A stretch of 64,000 bases of DNA from UBA8389 sp035719105 (lineage in GTDB: Bacteria > Bacteroidota > Bacteroidia > Bacteroidales > UBA1402): positions 124,001-188,000 of the forward strand of contig DASTGN010000007.1 of assembly GCA_035719105.1 (NCBI GenBank), read 5' to 3'. Below are positions 42,107 to 51,396 of this stretch, one piece after another. The notes under the pieces were generated by a model. The model was not told the DNA's origin. It did not search any database and worked only from the letters and a program-made list of their open reading frames with translations. The position numbers and the translations under genes were made by a program. Position 1 is the first letter of the stretch; every line of letters begins with the position of its first letter.

Positions 42107-43558
42107 TCAGATTTCGGCAAGTACCTTAACCAGAAAATTCCAGAAACGTTCCACACTGGCAATTTCCACACCTTCGTCCGGAGAATGCGGGAACGTGATG
42201 TTGGGGCCAAAGGAAATCATATCGAGGGTACCCACGGCATCCTGGATGATTCCACATTCCAATCCAGCGTGAATCACGTTGATATGAGGCTTCTCATTCC
42301 AATCGGCTTCGTAAATCTTGTTCATCAAATCCATAATGGGTGAATTCAAATTGGGTTTCCATCCAGGATAATCTCCATCGGTGGTTACCTTGGCACCTGC
42401 CAAAGAGAATAGGCTCTGTAAGGTTGATACCAGCGTTTCTTTCATCGATTCGGCCGAACTGCGAACGAGGAATTTACAACGAACCACACCATCTTCGGAC
42501 TCGCAGATGGCTAAATTGGAGGACGTTTCCACCACATCGGGCATTTCGGGAATCATTCGGTAAACACCGTCATGAGCTGCTACCACTGCATTTATAACAT
42601 CATCCTGAACTTCTTCCGGAATAAGTCCGGTTGGCAAATCGACTTGATCCAGGGTGAAATAAAGAGTGTTTTCGATGCCTTTGAATTCATCGTTAAGTTG
42701 TTCCTGATATTCTGCTACCGCGTCGGCCAGATCCTGGAGACCGTCCTCCGGTATGGTTACAATAGCCCAAGACTCTCTAGGTATTGCGTTGCGAAGCGTA
42801 CCTCCAATGAATGAAGCCAATCGAACTTCCAAATCGGCAACTGCTTCTTTCAAGAAACGGAAAAGAAGTTTGTTTGCATTGGCTCTACCAAGATGGATGT
42901 CCACTCCTGAGTGACCGCCTTTAAGTCCTTTCAACACAAGTTTCACAGCAATGTCACCTTCAGGAACTGCAGCCAAATGATCGTAGTTGAATTCAGCAGT
43001 CAAATTGACTCCACCCGCACAACCCACAAACAGATTTCCTTCGTGCTCGGAATCCAAATTAATCAGAATTTTCGCATCGAATTCTCCTGGCTTCAAACCG
43101 AAAGCTCCATACATGCCAGTTTCTTCGTCAATGGTGAACAAAGCCTCCACCGGACCATGTTTGAGGTTTTTGGATGCAAGCACAGCCAGTGCTGCTGCAA
43201 CGCCAATTCCGTTGTCACTGCCCAAGGTCGTATCGGTAGCCTTGACCCAACCGTCCACAATGCGGGGTTTGATAGGGTCTTTTTCGAAATCGTGAGAAGT
43301 TCCTGAGTTTTTCTGTGGAACCATGTCTAAATGCGCCTGCAAAACAATGCCCGGCTTACCTTCCATGCCCGGCGTGGCAGGCTTATGAAGAATGATGTTG
43401 CCAGCTGCGTCTTGATCGGTTTTCAAGCCTAAATCGCGCCCAACTTGTTTAATATATGCTTGAATTGGTCCCATAAAACCTGAGGGTCTGGGAATTTGGG
43501 TCATTTCAGCAAAATAACCCCACAAAGCTGTAGGGTTCAATTTCTTAATCTCTTCCAT
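42107..43558 (-). CDS. pepD: Aminoacyl-histidine dipeptidase (peptidase family M20)
   Basis: 483 residues. Zinc-ligand motifs in order: VLQAHLDMVPQK, TTLGSDNGIGVAAALAVL, FTIDEETGMYGAFGL, INLDSEHEGNLFVGCAGGV, then HAGLECGIIQ toward the C-terminus. The dimerisation lid lies between about 210 and 390. The enzyme splits Xaa-His and other dipeptides in the cytosol. Confidence 0.95.
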   Translation of the reverse strand: MEEIKKLNPTALWGYFAEMTQIPRPSGFMGPIQAYIKQVGRDLGLKTDQDAAGNIILHKPATPGMEGKPGIVLQAHLDMVPQKNSGTSHDFEKDPIKPRIVDGWVKATDTTLGSDNGIGVAAALAVLASKNLKHGPVEALFTIDEETGMYGAFGLKPGEFDAKILINLDSEHEGNLFVGCAGGVNLTAEFNYDHLAAVPEGDIAVKLVLKGLKGGHSGVDIHLGRANANKLLFRFLKEAVADLEVRLASFIGGTLRNAIPRESWAIVTIPEDGLQDLADAVAEYQEQLNDEFKGIENTLYFTLDQVDLPTGLIPEEVQDDVINAVVAAHDGVYRMIPEMPDVVETSSNLAICESEDGVVRCKFLVRSSAESMKETLVSTLQSLFSLAGAKVTTDGDYPGWKPNLNSPIMDLMNKIYEADWNEKPHINVIHAGLECGIIQDAVGTLDMISFGPNITFPHSPDEGVEIASVERFWNFLVKVLAEI

Positions 43559-43603
43559 TTTGTTTTTTTATCTGGCTTCAGCCAATTTCTTTCACTATAT
43601 GGA

Positions 43604-43611
43604 CAAAGATA
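43604..43611 (-). promoter_or_regulatory. -7 box of pepD
   Basis: Minus strand TATCTTTG, full match, 46 bp before the pepD ATG. Confidence 0.5.
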
Positions 43612-43688
43612 ATAATCCGACCGGAAAAAAAGTTATGTTATCAGCAAAAAAATGTAATGCACCGTTTTCTTCTCAGAGATGTCTTTTT

Positions 43689-44447
43689 TTAAAAGTCATA
43701 GCTGAAACCCAGCGTGAGGACATTGGCGTCACTATTGAGAAATCCACCGATGCTTGGCCCCAAGGCATCCTTCTTCCAGCTTTTTTTTGCATAATACAAA
43801 TAGCCCAAATCGATATCCATATTCTTAAATAACCCATATTTAAGCCCTACAGCATACCGACTTTCGGCAAGCATGTTGGTGGTGGAAGGAAAATCTCCAT
43901 TGGGTTCGTTAAACGAATAAAAATACTCTACATTGGTAAATGGAGTGACTGGCAATCCTTTGATGTTGTAAAAGACATCTAATTTAGAGCGCAATACATT
44001 AATAGGATCAACTTTAGTGGAACCAGCACCTACCAAATACGTTTGTTGATATTTTTCTTTAAGAGAAAGGCTGAACGGCCCAGCTTCCCAAGACCCCGCC
44101 AAATAAACCAAATATCGGTGTCTAAGTTCCCAATATTCGGACGGAAAACCGAGTGCGGGGCTTGGCGGATGGTTGTAATCAAGTCTACAGTAAGCTATTC
44201 CACCCTTCAGAAAAGATAGTGGTTTCCATGAAAGATCGATGGTTGTTTCTAGCTTGTCGGTTTTCGAAAATTGCTCACGCAACTTGTATTTTTCCTCGAA
44301 GGTCAAAGCTATTCCGTGACTGAATTTCTTTTTGATGTTAACAGTGGTCCAAAGTTGATTGTCCGTATTTTGTGCAATAAGTTGTTGAAAGAGGGGCAAC
44401 GAGAGTATGATGACAAGAGCAATCTGTAATCGGTTTTGTTTTCTCAT
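43689..44447 (-). CDS. DUF2490 outer-membrane beta-barrel protein
   Basis: 252 residues with a signal peptide (ending QQLIAQN near 26). The DUF2490 pattern is clear: DNQLWTTVNIKKKFSHGIAL, EEKYKLREQF, LRHRYLVYLAG, TPFTNVEYFYSFN and a closing aromatic strand LTLGFSYDF. Function unknown. It is 6 bp behind the flippase-like gene and is probably in its transcript. Confidence 0.85.
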   Translation of the reverse strand: MRKQNRLQIALVIILSLPLFQQLIAQNTDNQLWTTVNIKKKFSHGIALTFEEKYKLREQFSKTDKLETTIDLSWKPLSFLKGGIAYCRLDYNHPPSPALGFPSEYWELRHRYLVYLAGSWEAGPFSLSLKEKYQQTYLVGAGSTKVDPINVLRSKLDVFYNIKGLPVTPFTNVEYFYSFNEPNGDFPSTTNMLAESRYAVGLKYGLFKNMDIDLGYLYYAKKSWKKDALGPSIGGFLNSDANVLTLGFSYDF

Positions 44448-44453
44448 AAAATT

Positions 44454-45434
44454 TTAATTCCGATGTTTCAATATTTGTACCAAGATATAGGCTATCAAAC
44501 CAGTAACCAGCGTGAAAATCGTTTGCAAACCATGGGCAACCAAGGCAAAAATTCCGGCATCCGAGCTGGATACACCAAAAAAGACCAAGGTGTAAATTAC
44601 CATGAAATGGTACGCTCCAATGCCGCCTTGCACGGGTGCCACTACTCCGTATGAACCCATCACAAATCCACTAAGCAAGGCAAGAACGCCCAAGGGAATA
44701 TCCCAGGTGAAAAAATATTTTACTATCCAAAACATCAAGAAATAACAGGTCCAGATGGCAATGGAATAAAAGATGAACAAAAAGGGTTGCTTCATGGTTG
44801 TAATACTTTTCATACCCTCCCATAAACGCTGGGACATCAGATGCAACTTACCATAAAAGGGCATCTTTTTGATTTGTTTTCGCATAAGAAAGAACACTAA
44901 AATCAGTCCGGCAAAGAAGCCCCACAAAATGGGAGAAGTTGCCATATGTTGCAACTTGGACATGGATTCAGGGTTCTTGGAGAAGAAATCGCGAAAAACG
45001 TCTACTTGAAGAAAAACGGCCAAAGCAGTGATGAGAAATAGGCAGATCACATCAAAAACACGCTCAGTAATGACCGTACCCAAGGTTTTGGTAAAAGAAA
45101 GACCGTCTGTTTTGGCCAAAATACCACATCGGGCAACTTCACCAGCTCTTGGTAGCAACATGTTGGCAGCATAACCGACAAAAATGGAGAGAATGGTGAC
45201 ACTCTTGCGTCCCCCTGGACAAACGGGTTCCACCAGCTGATGCCAGCGTAGCCCTCTGAGTACCATGCTTAAAATACTTAAAAGCAGTGAAATGAAAAAC
45301 CATTCATAATGTACACCACGATTGAAAATTTTAACCAAAGCATTGAAATTCCAATCCTTGTATACCCACCAAAACAACAATCCAGCCAATGCTAAAGGTA
45401 AAACAACCCGGAGGATTTTCTTAATTTGTTTCAT
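44454..45434 (-). CDS. LPG-synthase transmembrane-region / UPF0104 family protein
   Basis: 326 residues from the ATG at 45434; in-frame extension upstream crosses the divergent ksgA promoter. About eight membrane helices. Motifs of the family: LRGLRWHQLV, FVGYAANMLLPRAGEVARCG, TERVFDVICLFLITALAVFL, and near the C-terminus APVQGGIGAYHFMVIYTLVF. Members flip or move lipids or isoprenoid-linked precursors; the substrate here is unknown. Confidence 0.88.
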   Translation of the reverse strand: MKQIKKILRVVLPLALAGLLFWWVYKDWNFNALVKIFNRGVHYEWFFISLLLSILSMVLRGLRWHQLVEPVCPGGRKSVTILSIFVGYAANMLLPRAGEVARCGILAKTDGLSFTKTLGTVITERVFDVICLFLITALAVFLQVDVFRDFFSKNPESMSKLQHMATSPILWGFFAGLILVFFLMRKQIKKMPFYGKLHLMSQRLWEGMKSITTMKQPFLFIFYSIAIWTCYFLMFWIVKYFFTWDIPLGVLALLSGFVMGSYGVVAPVQGGIGAYHFMVIYTLVFFGVSSSDAGIFALVAHGLQTIFTLVTGLIAYILVQILKHRN

Positions 45435-45462
45435 TGGGAGACTATCTTTCAATATTAATGTG

Positions 45463-45503
45463 TACTTTTGCGCAACTCCGAAAACAACGGAATCGCAAAG
45501 GTA
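45463..45503. promoter_or_regulatory. Face-to-face promoters of ksgA and the UPF0104 gene
   Basis: Plus strand TACTTTTG (45463-45470) precedes the ksgA ATG at 45527. Minus strand TACCTTTG (45496-45503) precedes the ATG at 45434. Each transcript starts beyond the other's -7 box, so they overlap by some tens of bases and may interfere. Confidence 0.5.
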
Positions 45504-45526
45504 TAAATTTTTCCCGACTAAGGTGG

Positions 45527-46315
45527 ATGACCCTGGTAAAACCCAAAAAAGCACTCGGCCAACATTTCCTAAAGGATTTGGATGTTGCCGCACGCATCGC
45601 GCTAACGCTTGATGCCTGGAAAAGTTTGCCTGTTCTGGAAATTGGTCCGGGCATGGGGGTTCTTACCCGTTTCTTACTCGATTATAATCATGACCTCAAG
45701 GTGGTCGAACTAGATCGCGAATCGGTCGAATACCTTGGTCAACATTTCCCCGAATTAAACGGTCGCATTTTAGGTCAAGATTTCCTGACGCTGAAGTTGG
45801 ATGAAATGTTCGATAAACCTTTTTGCGTCATCGGCAATTACCCCTACAACATTTCATCTCAAATCATGTTCAAGGTGTTGGAGTACAAGGATCTGATACC
45901 TTGCTGCTCCGGGATGTTTCAGAAGGAAGTTGCCGAACGTCTTGCCTCCAAGCCAGGTAAAAAAGCATATGGCATTCTGAGCGTTTTGCTCCAAGCATAT
46001 TACGATATCGAATATTTGTTCACAGTCGATGAGCATGTGTTTGACCCTCCGCCTAAAGTAAAGTCGGCGGTTATCCGTATTACCCGAAATCAAACTAAAA
46101 GCCTTGACTGTGATGAGGTTTTGTTCAAGCGGGTCATCAAAACCGGATTCAACCAACGACGAAAAACCCTGCGGAATTCACTCAAACCAATTTTAGGTAA
46201 CGACTGTCCCATTTGTACGGATCCAATTTTCAATCTTAGGCCCGAACAACTTTCCGTCGAACAGTTTGTCAAATTGACCAATATGGTTTCTCCCTTTGTA
46301 GGAGAGTTTGGTTGA
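45527..46315 (+). CDS. rsmA: 16S rRNA dimethyladenosine methyltransferase
   Basis: 262 residues from the ATG at 45527; upstream in-frame codons lie before the promoter. KsgA/RsmA motifs: KKALGQHFLKDLDVAARI, VLEIGPGMGVLTRFLLDY, the NxPY catalytic motif in CVIGNYPYNISSQIMFKVLE, and RRKTLRNSL. Dimethylates two adenosines near the 3' end of 16S rRNA. Confidence 0.97.
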   Translation: MTLVKPKKALGQHFLKDLDVAARIALTLDAWKSLPVLEIGPGMGVLTRFLLDYNHDLKVVELDRESVEYLGQHFPELNGRILGQDFLTLKLDEMFDKPFCVIGNYPYNISSQIMFKVLEYKDLIPCCSGMFQKEVAERLASKPGKKAYGILSVLLQAYYDIEYLFTVDEHVFDPPPKVKSAVIRITRNQTKSLDCDEVLFKRVIKTGFNQRRKTLRNSLKPILGNDCPICTDPIFNLRPEQLSVEQFVKLTNMVSPFVGEFG

Positions 46316-46411
46316 GTCTTCTACAACCGTGGGCAGGTTGGAATCCTGCCAAAAAAGCGTTAAGAACTGAGTAACAACCAGCACCTTTTACGGTGTAAAA
46401 CAAAAAACGCC

Positions 46412-47350
46412 ATGGCTGAAATCAAACTTTTTTATCACGAAAGCGGACGCATCAAAGTGAGCCGCAGCATGGAATTTCTCAAAAAAACTCCTATTGACAA
46501 ATTTCTCTGGATCGACCTTCACGACGTTGATGACGAGGTAGAAGATCAGTTGGAGGATTTTCTTAAAATTTATATTCAGGAAGAGGAAGAAATGGAAGAG
46601 ATCGAGATGTCTTCCCGTTTCATCGAAACTGCTGACACACTGGTGGTGAACTCGAATTTTCTATTACCCAACTACGAATCCGAAACGGTTTCCTTCATTT
46701 TAAAAAATGACATCCTGGTAACGGTGCACAGCGAAGAACTGGCATCTTTCCACGAAACAACCAAGAAACTTTCTGCAAATCCTCGAAACTTCCCGACCGG
46801 TTACCATGTGATGGCAGCAGCCATGGAGGCGCGTGTTGAAAAAGACGCTGACATGATCGAGGAAATCATTGATAAAATCACAGTATTGAGTGATACTTTG
46901 CGCGATGCTGACGAGGGTGTTCTAATGGAAATCACTGAGTTGCAGGAACAAATCATGCAAATTCGACAAAATATCATTGAAAAGCAACGTTCCATTTCAA
47001 ACTTGCTTCGCAGTGAATTGATGCCGACGGAACTTCATCCCAAGTTGACCATTATCCTTCGTGACATCACTTCTCTGATCGAACATGCCAAATTCAGTTT
47101 TGAACGGCTAAACAACATGCAGGAGATTTTCATGGGTTTGGTGAATGTTGAACAAAATAAAATCATCAAGATTTTCACCATTGTTTCGGTAATTTTCATG
47201 CCTCCAACGTTGGTTGCCAGCATTTTTGGTCAGAATATTCCAAACATGCCGTTTACCGGGACTAGTTTCGGTTTCTGGGCGTCAATCATCATCATGTTTT
47301 TATTTTCTGGTATCATTTTGTTGGTTTTCAAACTTAAGAAGTGGCTCTGA
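46412..47350 (+). CDS. CorA family divalent-cation channel with GQN in place of GMN
   Basis: 312 residues. An N-terminal alpha/beta cytosolic domain, a long helical part (about 140-250, with ISNLLRSELMPTELHPKLTI), and two C-terminal membrane helices. The selectivity loop between them reads IFGQNIPNMPF, so the near-universal Gly-Met-Asn of CorA is Gly-Gln-Asn; the codons are unambiguous. CorA imports Mg2+ or Co2+, while some GMN variants and ZntB relatives move other ions or run in other directions. The ion here is therefore not certain. Confidence 0.9.
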   Translation: MAEIKLFYHESGRIKVSRSMEFLKKTPIDKFLWIDLHDVDDEVEDQLEDFLKIYIQEEEEMEEIEMSSRFIETADTLVVNSNFLLPNYESETVSFILKNDILVTVHSEELASFHETTKKLSANPRNFPTGYHVMAAAMEARVEKDADMIEEIIDKITVLSDTLRDADEGVLMEITELQEQIMQIRQNIIEKQRSISNLLRSELMPTELHPKLTIILRDITSLIEHAKFSFERLNNMQEIFMGLVNVEQNKIIKIFTIVSVIFMPPTLVASIFGQNIPNMPFTGTSFGFWASIIIMFLFSGIILLVFKLKKWL

Positions 47351-47448
47351 TACAAAAAGTTGCCACGACCTGCACGGATTACCAAAACTTTTGCTTTAAT
47401 TTGTGAATGCCAGTTTTTTTGGCGTTTTTTAACTAAAATAGATTGAAT

Positions 47449-49464
47449 ATGGACTCAAACGAAACCAACAAGCTTCCAGTGGAAGCCGAGTTGGAGGCGA
47501 CTCTCACGAATGCTGTTGAGGAAACAGCTGATTCTCAGACGACAAACTCCGAACCGGAAACCAATGAAGAAGTAGCACCTAAGCCGAAACGTACCAGAAA
47601 ACCAAAAGCAGAAGTTCCTGCCGAAAAGGTCGTTATTGCTGAGGAAACCAAAAAAGCGCCAGCTAAAAAGAAGGCTGCTCCAAAAGTAAAAAAAGAAGTA
47701 ACGGAACAGGACGTTCCTGAACAAGAAACCGGCACCTCAGAACCGGAATTGCAAGAAGCTACCAATCAACCAGCTTTCAGTTCTAAGGCTGAAATCATTG
47801 AACATTTCAAGTCCATAGCCGAAACATCCGCTAGTGACATCAAGGAAAAAGTGGATGCTTTGAAACAATCATTTTACAAAATTCATAAGCAAGAAGTAGA
47901 AACCGCCCGTAAACTTTGGCAAGAAGCCGGCAACGTCATCGATGATTTCGTGGCTGCTGAAGACGCAATGGAAGCGGATTTCAAAACACTTTTGAACGAA
48001 TGGCGTGAAAAACGTGCCGAACATCATGCCGAACAAGAAAAACAACGTCAAACTAATTTGGAAAAGAAGATCCAAATCATTGACGACATCCGCAAACTGA
48101 CCGACAGCACCGAAGACATAGGTCGCAACTTCCCCGAGTTCAGACGTTTGCAAATGACCTGGAAAGAAACGGGTTCTGTTCCACAGGAGCAAGTCAATGA
48201 ACTTTGGAAGAATTACCAGATGCAAGTGGAACGTTTTTACGATTTGCTAAAAATCAACAACGAATTCCGCGAATACGATTTCAAAAAGAACCTGGAAATT
48301 AAAACCGGGCTTTGCGAAACCGCCGAGAAATTGAGCGAGGAAACGGACGTTGTCGTTGCTTTCCGTCAACTACAGAAATTGCACGAAGAATGGCGCGAAA
48401 CGGGTCCGGTGGCTAAAGAATTCCGCGAAGAAATTTGGAACCGCTTCAAACTGGCCTCCAGCGCCATCAACAAAAACCACCAGGGATTTTTTGAACGTCT
48501 TAAAAACGTGGAATCCGAAAATCTGGAACAAAAGACTGATATTTGCGAGAAGCTGGAAGCTATAGATTTCAGCCTTCTGAAATCATATAAGGATTGGGAT
48601 GCCAAGACTGCAGAAATCATTGAATTGCAAGAAAAGTGGAAAACCATCGGATTTGCACCCAAAAAGATCAATGTAAAGATTTTCGAACGTTTCCGTGCCG
48701 CTTGTGACAATTTCTTCCGCCACAAAAGCGATTTTTACAAAGCTTCGAAGGATGTCTTGAACCAAAACCTCGAAAAGAAGAAAGCTCTTTGTGAAAAAGC
48801 CGAAGGCCTCAAAGAAAGCACCGATTGGAAAGCCACTGCCGATGCGCTCATTCAAATTCAGAAAGAATGGAAATCCATCGGTCCGGTTCCAAAAAAATTC
48901 TCTGACGCCATTTGGAAGCGTTTTATTGCTGCTTGTGACTACTTTTTCGAACAGAAGGAAAAAAATGCCCCAACCCAAAAGAACGAAGAGCAAAAAAATC
49001 TGACTTTAAAGAAGGAACTCATTGAAAAGGTTGAATCCATCACTGAAGAAATGCCTGACGAAGAAGCTTCTAAGTTGATTCGTGAGTTAACGACTCAATG
49101 GAACGGCATCGGTCACGTACCTTTTAAGGAAAAAGACAAAATCTATAAAACCTGGCACGACGCTGTTGACAAAGTAATGGATCGTCTACACATTGAGAAG
49201 GGCAACCGTCGATTGAACTCTTTCCAACACAATTTGGAAGATAAGAGCCAAGGCAAGGTACTGCATGAACGCGAACGTTTGCTTCGTCAATTCGATGGCC
49301 TGACTAATGAAATCAAGACTTCCGAGAACAACATCGGTTTCTTTACCATGTCCAAGTCATCAGGTAACAGCCTTTTGGATGAAATGAAGAAAAAAATCGA
49401 AGCGTTGAAAGAAGAACGTGATGTGATTTACAAGAAAATAAAAATGATTGACGACCAGCTATAA
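47449..49464 (+). CDS. DUF349 repeat protein
   Basis: 671 residues from the ATG at 47449. The first 110 residues are acidic and Lys/Ala/Pro-rich and likely unstructured. Four to five DUF349 repeats follow, each with a Trp-containing helix bundle (KLWQEAGNV; QMTWKETGSVPQEQVNELWK; EEWRETGPVAKEFREEIWNR; EKWKTIGFAPKKIN; KEWKSIGPVPKKFSDAIWKR). A C-terminal coiled coil ends at the stop. The family is common in Bacteroidetes and its function is unknown; the strong charge and repeats suggest a scaffold. Upstream promoter is unclear. Confidence 0.88.
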   Translation: MDSNETNKLPVEAELEATLTNAVEETADSQTTNSEPETNEEVAPKPKRTRKPKAEVPAEKVVIAEETKKAPAKKKAAPKVKKEVTEQDVPEQETGTSEPELQEATNQPAFSSKAEIIEHFKSIAETSASDIKEKVDALKQSFYKIHKQEVETARKLWQEAGNVIDDFVAAEDAMEADFKTLLNEWREKRAEHHAEQEKQRQTNLEKKIQIIDDIRKLTDSTEDIGRNFPEFRRLQMTWKETGSVPQEQVNELWKNYQMQVERFYDLLKINNEFREYDFKKNLEIKTGLCETAEKLSEETDVVVAFRQLQKLHEEWRETGPVAKEFREEIWNRFKLASSAINKNHQGFFERLKNVESENLEQKTDICEKLEAIDFSLLKSYKDWDAKTAEIIELQEKWKTIGFAPKKINVKIFERFRAACDNFFRHKSDFYKASKDVLNQNLEKKKALCEKAEGLKESTDWKATADALIQIQKEWKSIGPVPKKFSDAIWKRFIAACDYFFEQKEKNAPTQKNEEQKNLTLKKELIEKVESITEEMPDEEASKLIRELTTQWNGIGHVPFKEKDKIYKTWHDAVDKVMDRLHIEKGNRRLNSFQHNLEDKSQGKVLHERERLLRQFDGLTNEIKTSENNIGFFTMSKSSGNSLLDEMKKKIEALKEERDVIYKKIKMIDDQL

Positions 49465-49483
49465 GGTTCTGACATTTGCCTCT

Positions 49484-49532
49484 AAGCCCCGTATGGAGAA
49501 CCTTTCAGAAGGTTTCAACATACGGGGCTTTT
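49484..49532 (+). terminator. Intrinsic terminator after the DUF349 gene
   Basis: A 12-bp stem (AAGCCCCGTATG at 49484-49495 with 49519-49530) with an inner AACCTT/AAGGTT stem, followed by four T. Confidence 0.88.
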
Positions 49533-49582
49533 CGTTTCCATGTATTAATTTATGTTAATTATTTACGAAAAAAGCATCATAT

Positions 49583-49604
49583 CTACGAATGATTCGTAGT
49601 TTAG
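49583..49604 (+). promoter_or_regulatory. BlaI-type operator overlapping the promoter of the BlaI/M56 cassette
   Basis: CTACGAAT-G-ATTCGTAG (49583-49599) is a perfect 8-bp inverted repeat with one central base. It overlaps a one-mismatch -7 box TAGTTTAG (49597-49604). Spacing and symmetry fit a winged-helix BlaI/MecI dimer, so autorepression is likely. The ATG is at 49632. Confidence 0.6.
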
Positions 49605-49631
49605 CGATATAATCGTTTAGAAACATTGGGT

Positions 49632-50000
49632 ATGGAAAAATTGACACAACAAGAAGAAGAAGCCATGCGAATTGTCTGGAAAACGGGTGAAGGTGTCATC
49701 AAGGATTATCTTGAGAAGTACCCCGAACCCCAACCTCCCTATACCACACTCGCTTCGATTGTGAAAAATCTGGAGCGCAAAGGCTATCTGACTTCCAAAC
49801 GATATGGAAACACCATCGTTTACAATACCAGAGTCAGTGAGGAAGAATACAAGAATAAATTCCTGTCAGGTGTAGTTCAAAACTACTTTGAGAATTCCTA
49901 CTTGGAAATGGTGACCTTCTTTGCCAAAAAGAAAAAAATATCAACGAAAGAATTACAAGCAATTATTTCACTAATCGAGAACGATAATAAAACGAAGTGA
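49632..50000 (+). CDS. BlaI/MecI family transcriptional repressor
   Basis: 122 residues from the ATG at 49632. N-terminal winged helix (LTQQEEEAMRIVWKTGEGVI, YTTLASIVKNLERKGYLTSK) and a C-terminal dimerisation part (VVQNYFENSYLEMVTFFAK). In BlaI/MecI systems the M56 membrane protease inactivates the repressor after sensing a signal. Its TGA stop overlaps the next ATG by one base (TGATG), so the pair is translationally coupled. Confidence 0.93.
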   Translation: MEKLTQQEEEAMRIVWKTGEGVIKDYLEKYPEPQPPYTTLASIVKNLERKGYLTSKRYGNTIVYNTRVSEEEYKNKFLSGVVQNYFENSYLEMVTFFAKKKKISTKELQAIISLIENDNKTK

Positions 50001-51388
50001 TGAATACGCCAATCATGTGGTTTTTGTTGGCAAATATTGGATTTGCCGTCCTGTGGTGCTTCTACAGGCTCTTTTTACACCGAGATACGTTCTTTGTCGG
50101 AAAGCGATTTACTTTGTTATTGGGGTTGATGTTTACAATCATTTATCCACTGGTGAATGTGTCAAACTGGATTAGTGTTCTTCAACCAGTTCAAAAATTG
50201 ACTCAGGGTTTTAGCATGGCACTTCCAGAAATAACGGTGACAGCACACAGTACACAGACGTTCAGCAACTGGGACATCTGGACCTACATTTATTTATCCA
50301 TCATTGGACTTTTTCTTTGTAACGTTGTTTTCCAATTCTCAAAGCTTTTGATACTGGCCTATCGACATAAATCAAAGGTGGTGAATGGACAAAAAATCAT
50401 TTGCCTGCCAAAAGGTTCTGCCCCATTTTCTTTTTTTGGTGTGATCTTTATCCATCCGGATGATCACAGTGAGAGTGACCTTTACGAAATTTTACAACAT
50501 GAACGGACGCACGTTAAACAACTACACACTTTGGATGTGCTTTTTGCAGAAATCCTCTGCACCATATTCTGGATCAATCCATTTGTCTGGCTGCTAAAAT
50601 ACGACCTCCGCGAAAACTTGGAATTCCTCGCCGACAAAGACGTAGTACATGCAGGCTTCGACCCTAAAAGCTACCAATACCACTTGCTTCGGCTTTCTTA
50701 TCAACAATCGCCTATTCGAATGGGAAATAATTTCAATGTTTCACAATTACAAAACCGTATTAAAATGATGAACAAGAAACGATCTTCCCAGGTTGCATGT
50801 AGCAAATACTTCCTCACCTTGCCACTCTTTGTAACCTTACTCATGGTATCTTATGCCTGCAAAAGCAAAACCGAAAAAGATTCTAAGATGAATGCAACGA
50901 TAGAATCTGCTTCAAATGATTCGACCATTTCAACAGAGACGGATACTGTGCCTCCCGCATTGTTGAAATCGAGTAAAAAGTTCTCCGCTCCGAATCAAAA
51001 GACCCCACCACCGCCCCCGTTAAAGAAAACACTCAAGTTTACACCTCCCGTCATTTCAAAAGGTACCGATTCTGTATACCAAACAGCGGAGCAAATGCCA
51101 CAATTCCAAGGGGGCGACATAGGTTTGGTCAATTACCTCTCAAAAAATTTGCACTATCCTCTTGCTTCGGCGGAAGCAGGTATCGAAGGGAGAGTCATCC
51201 TTCGATTCATCGTAACCAAATCGGGTGAAGTAAAGCACGTCACTGTCGTGAGAGGGCTGAACAAGGAATGCGATGAGGAAAGCATACGTGTGGTTAAATC
51301 AATGCCTGCTTGGAAGCCGGGCACATCCAAAGGAGTTGCAGTGGATGTCTATTTTACACTACCAATTGTTTTTAAACTTCAAAAATAA
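50000..51388 (+). CDS. BlaR1-like M56 membrane metallopeptidase with C-terminal TonB domain
   Basis: 462 residues from the ATG at 50000. Four membrane helices, with the zinc protease motif HERTH near residue 167 (ILQHERTHVKQLHTLDVL) and a downstream ENLEFLADK. A Pro-rich linker (TPPPPPLKKTLKF) leads to a C-terminal TonB domain at about 370-462 (GIEGRVILRFIVTKSGEVKH, SMPAWKPG, YFTLPIVFKLQK). In place of the penicillin-binding sensor of BlaR1 it has a TonB domain, so the signal is probably not a beta-lactam. Predicted to release the BlaI repressor. Confidence 0.9.
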   Translation: MNTPIMWFLLANIGFAVLWCFYRLFLHRDTFFVGKRFTLLLGLMFTIIYPLVNVSNWISVLQPVQKLTQGFSMALPEITVTAHSTQTFSNWDIWTYIYLSIIGLFLCNVVFQFSKLLILAYRHKSKVVNGQKIICLPKGSAPFSFFGVIFIHPDDHSESDLYEILQHERTHVKQLHTLDVLFAEILCTIFWINPFVWLLKYDLRENLEFLADKDVVHAGFDPKSYQYHLLRLSYQQSPIRMGNNFNVSQLQNRIKMMNKKRSSQVACSKYFLTLPLFVTLLMVSYACKSKTEKDSKMNATIESASNDSTISTETDTVPPALLKSSKKFSAPNQKTPPPPPLKKTLKFTPPVISKGTDSVYQTAEQMPQFQGGDIGLVNYLSKNLHYPLASAEAGIEGRVILRFIVTKSGEVKHVTVVRGLNKECDEESIRVVKSMPAWKPGTSKGVAVDVYFTLPIVFKLQK

Positions 51389-51396
51389 AAAGCACC

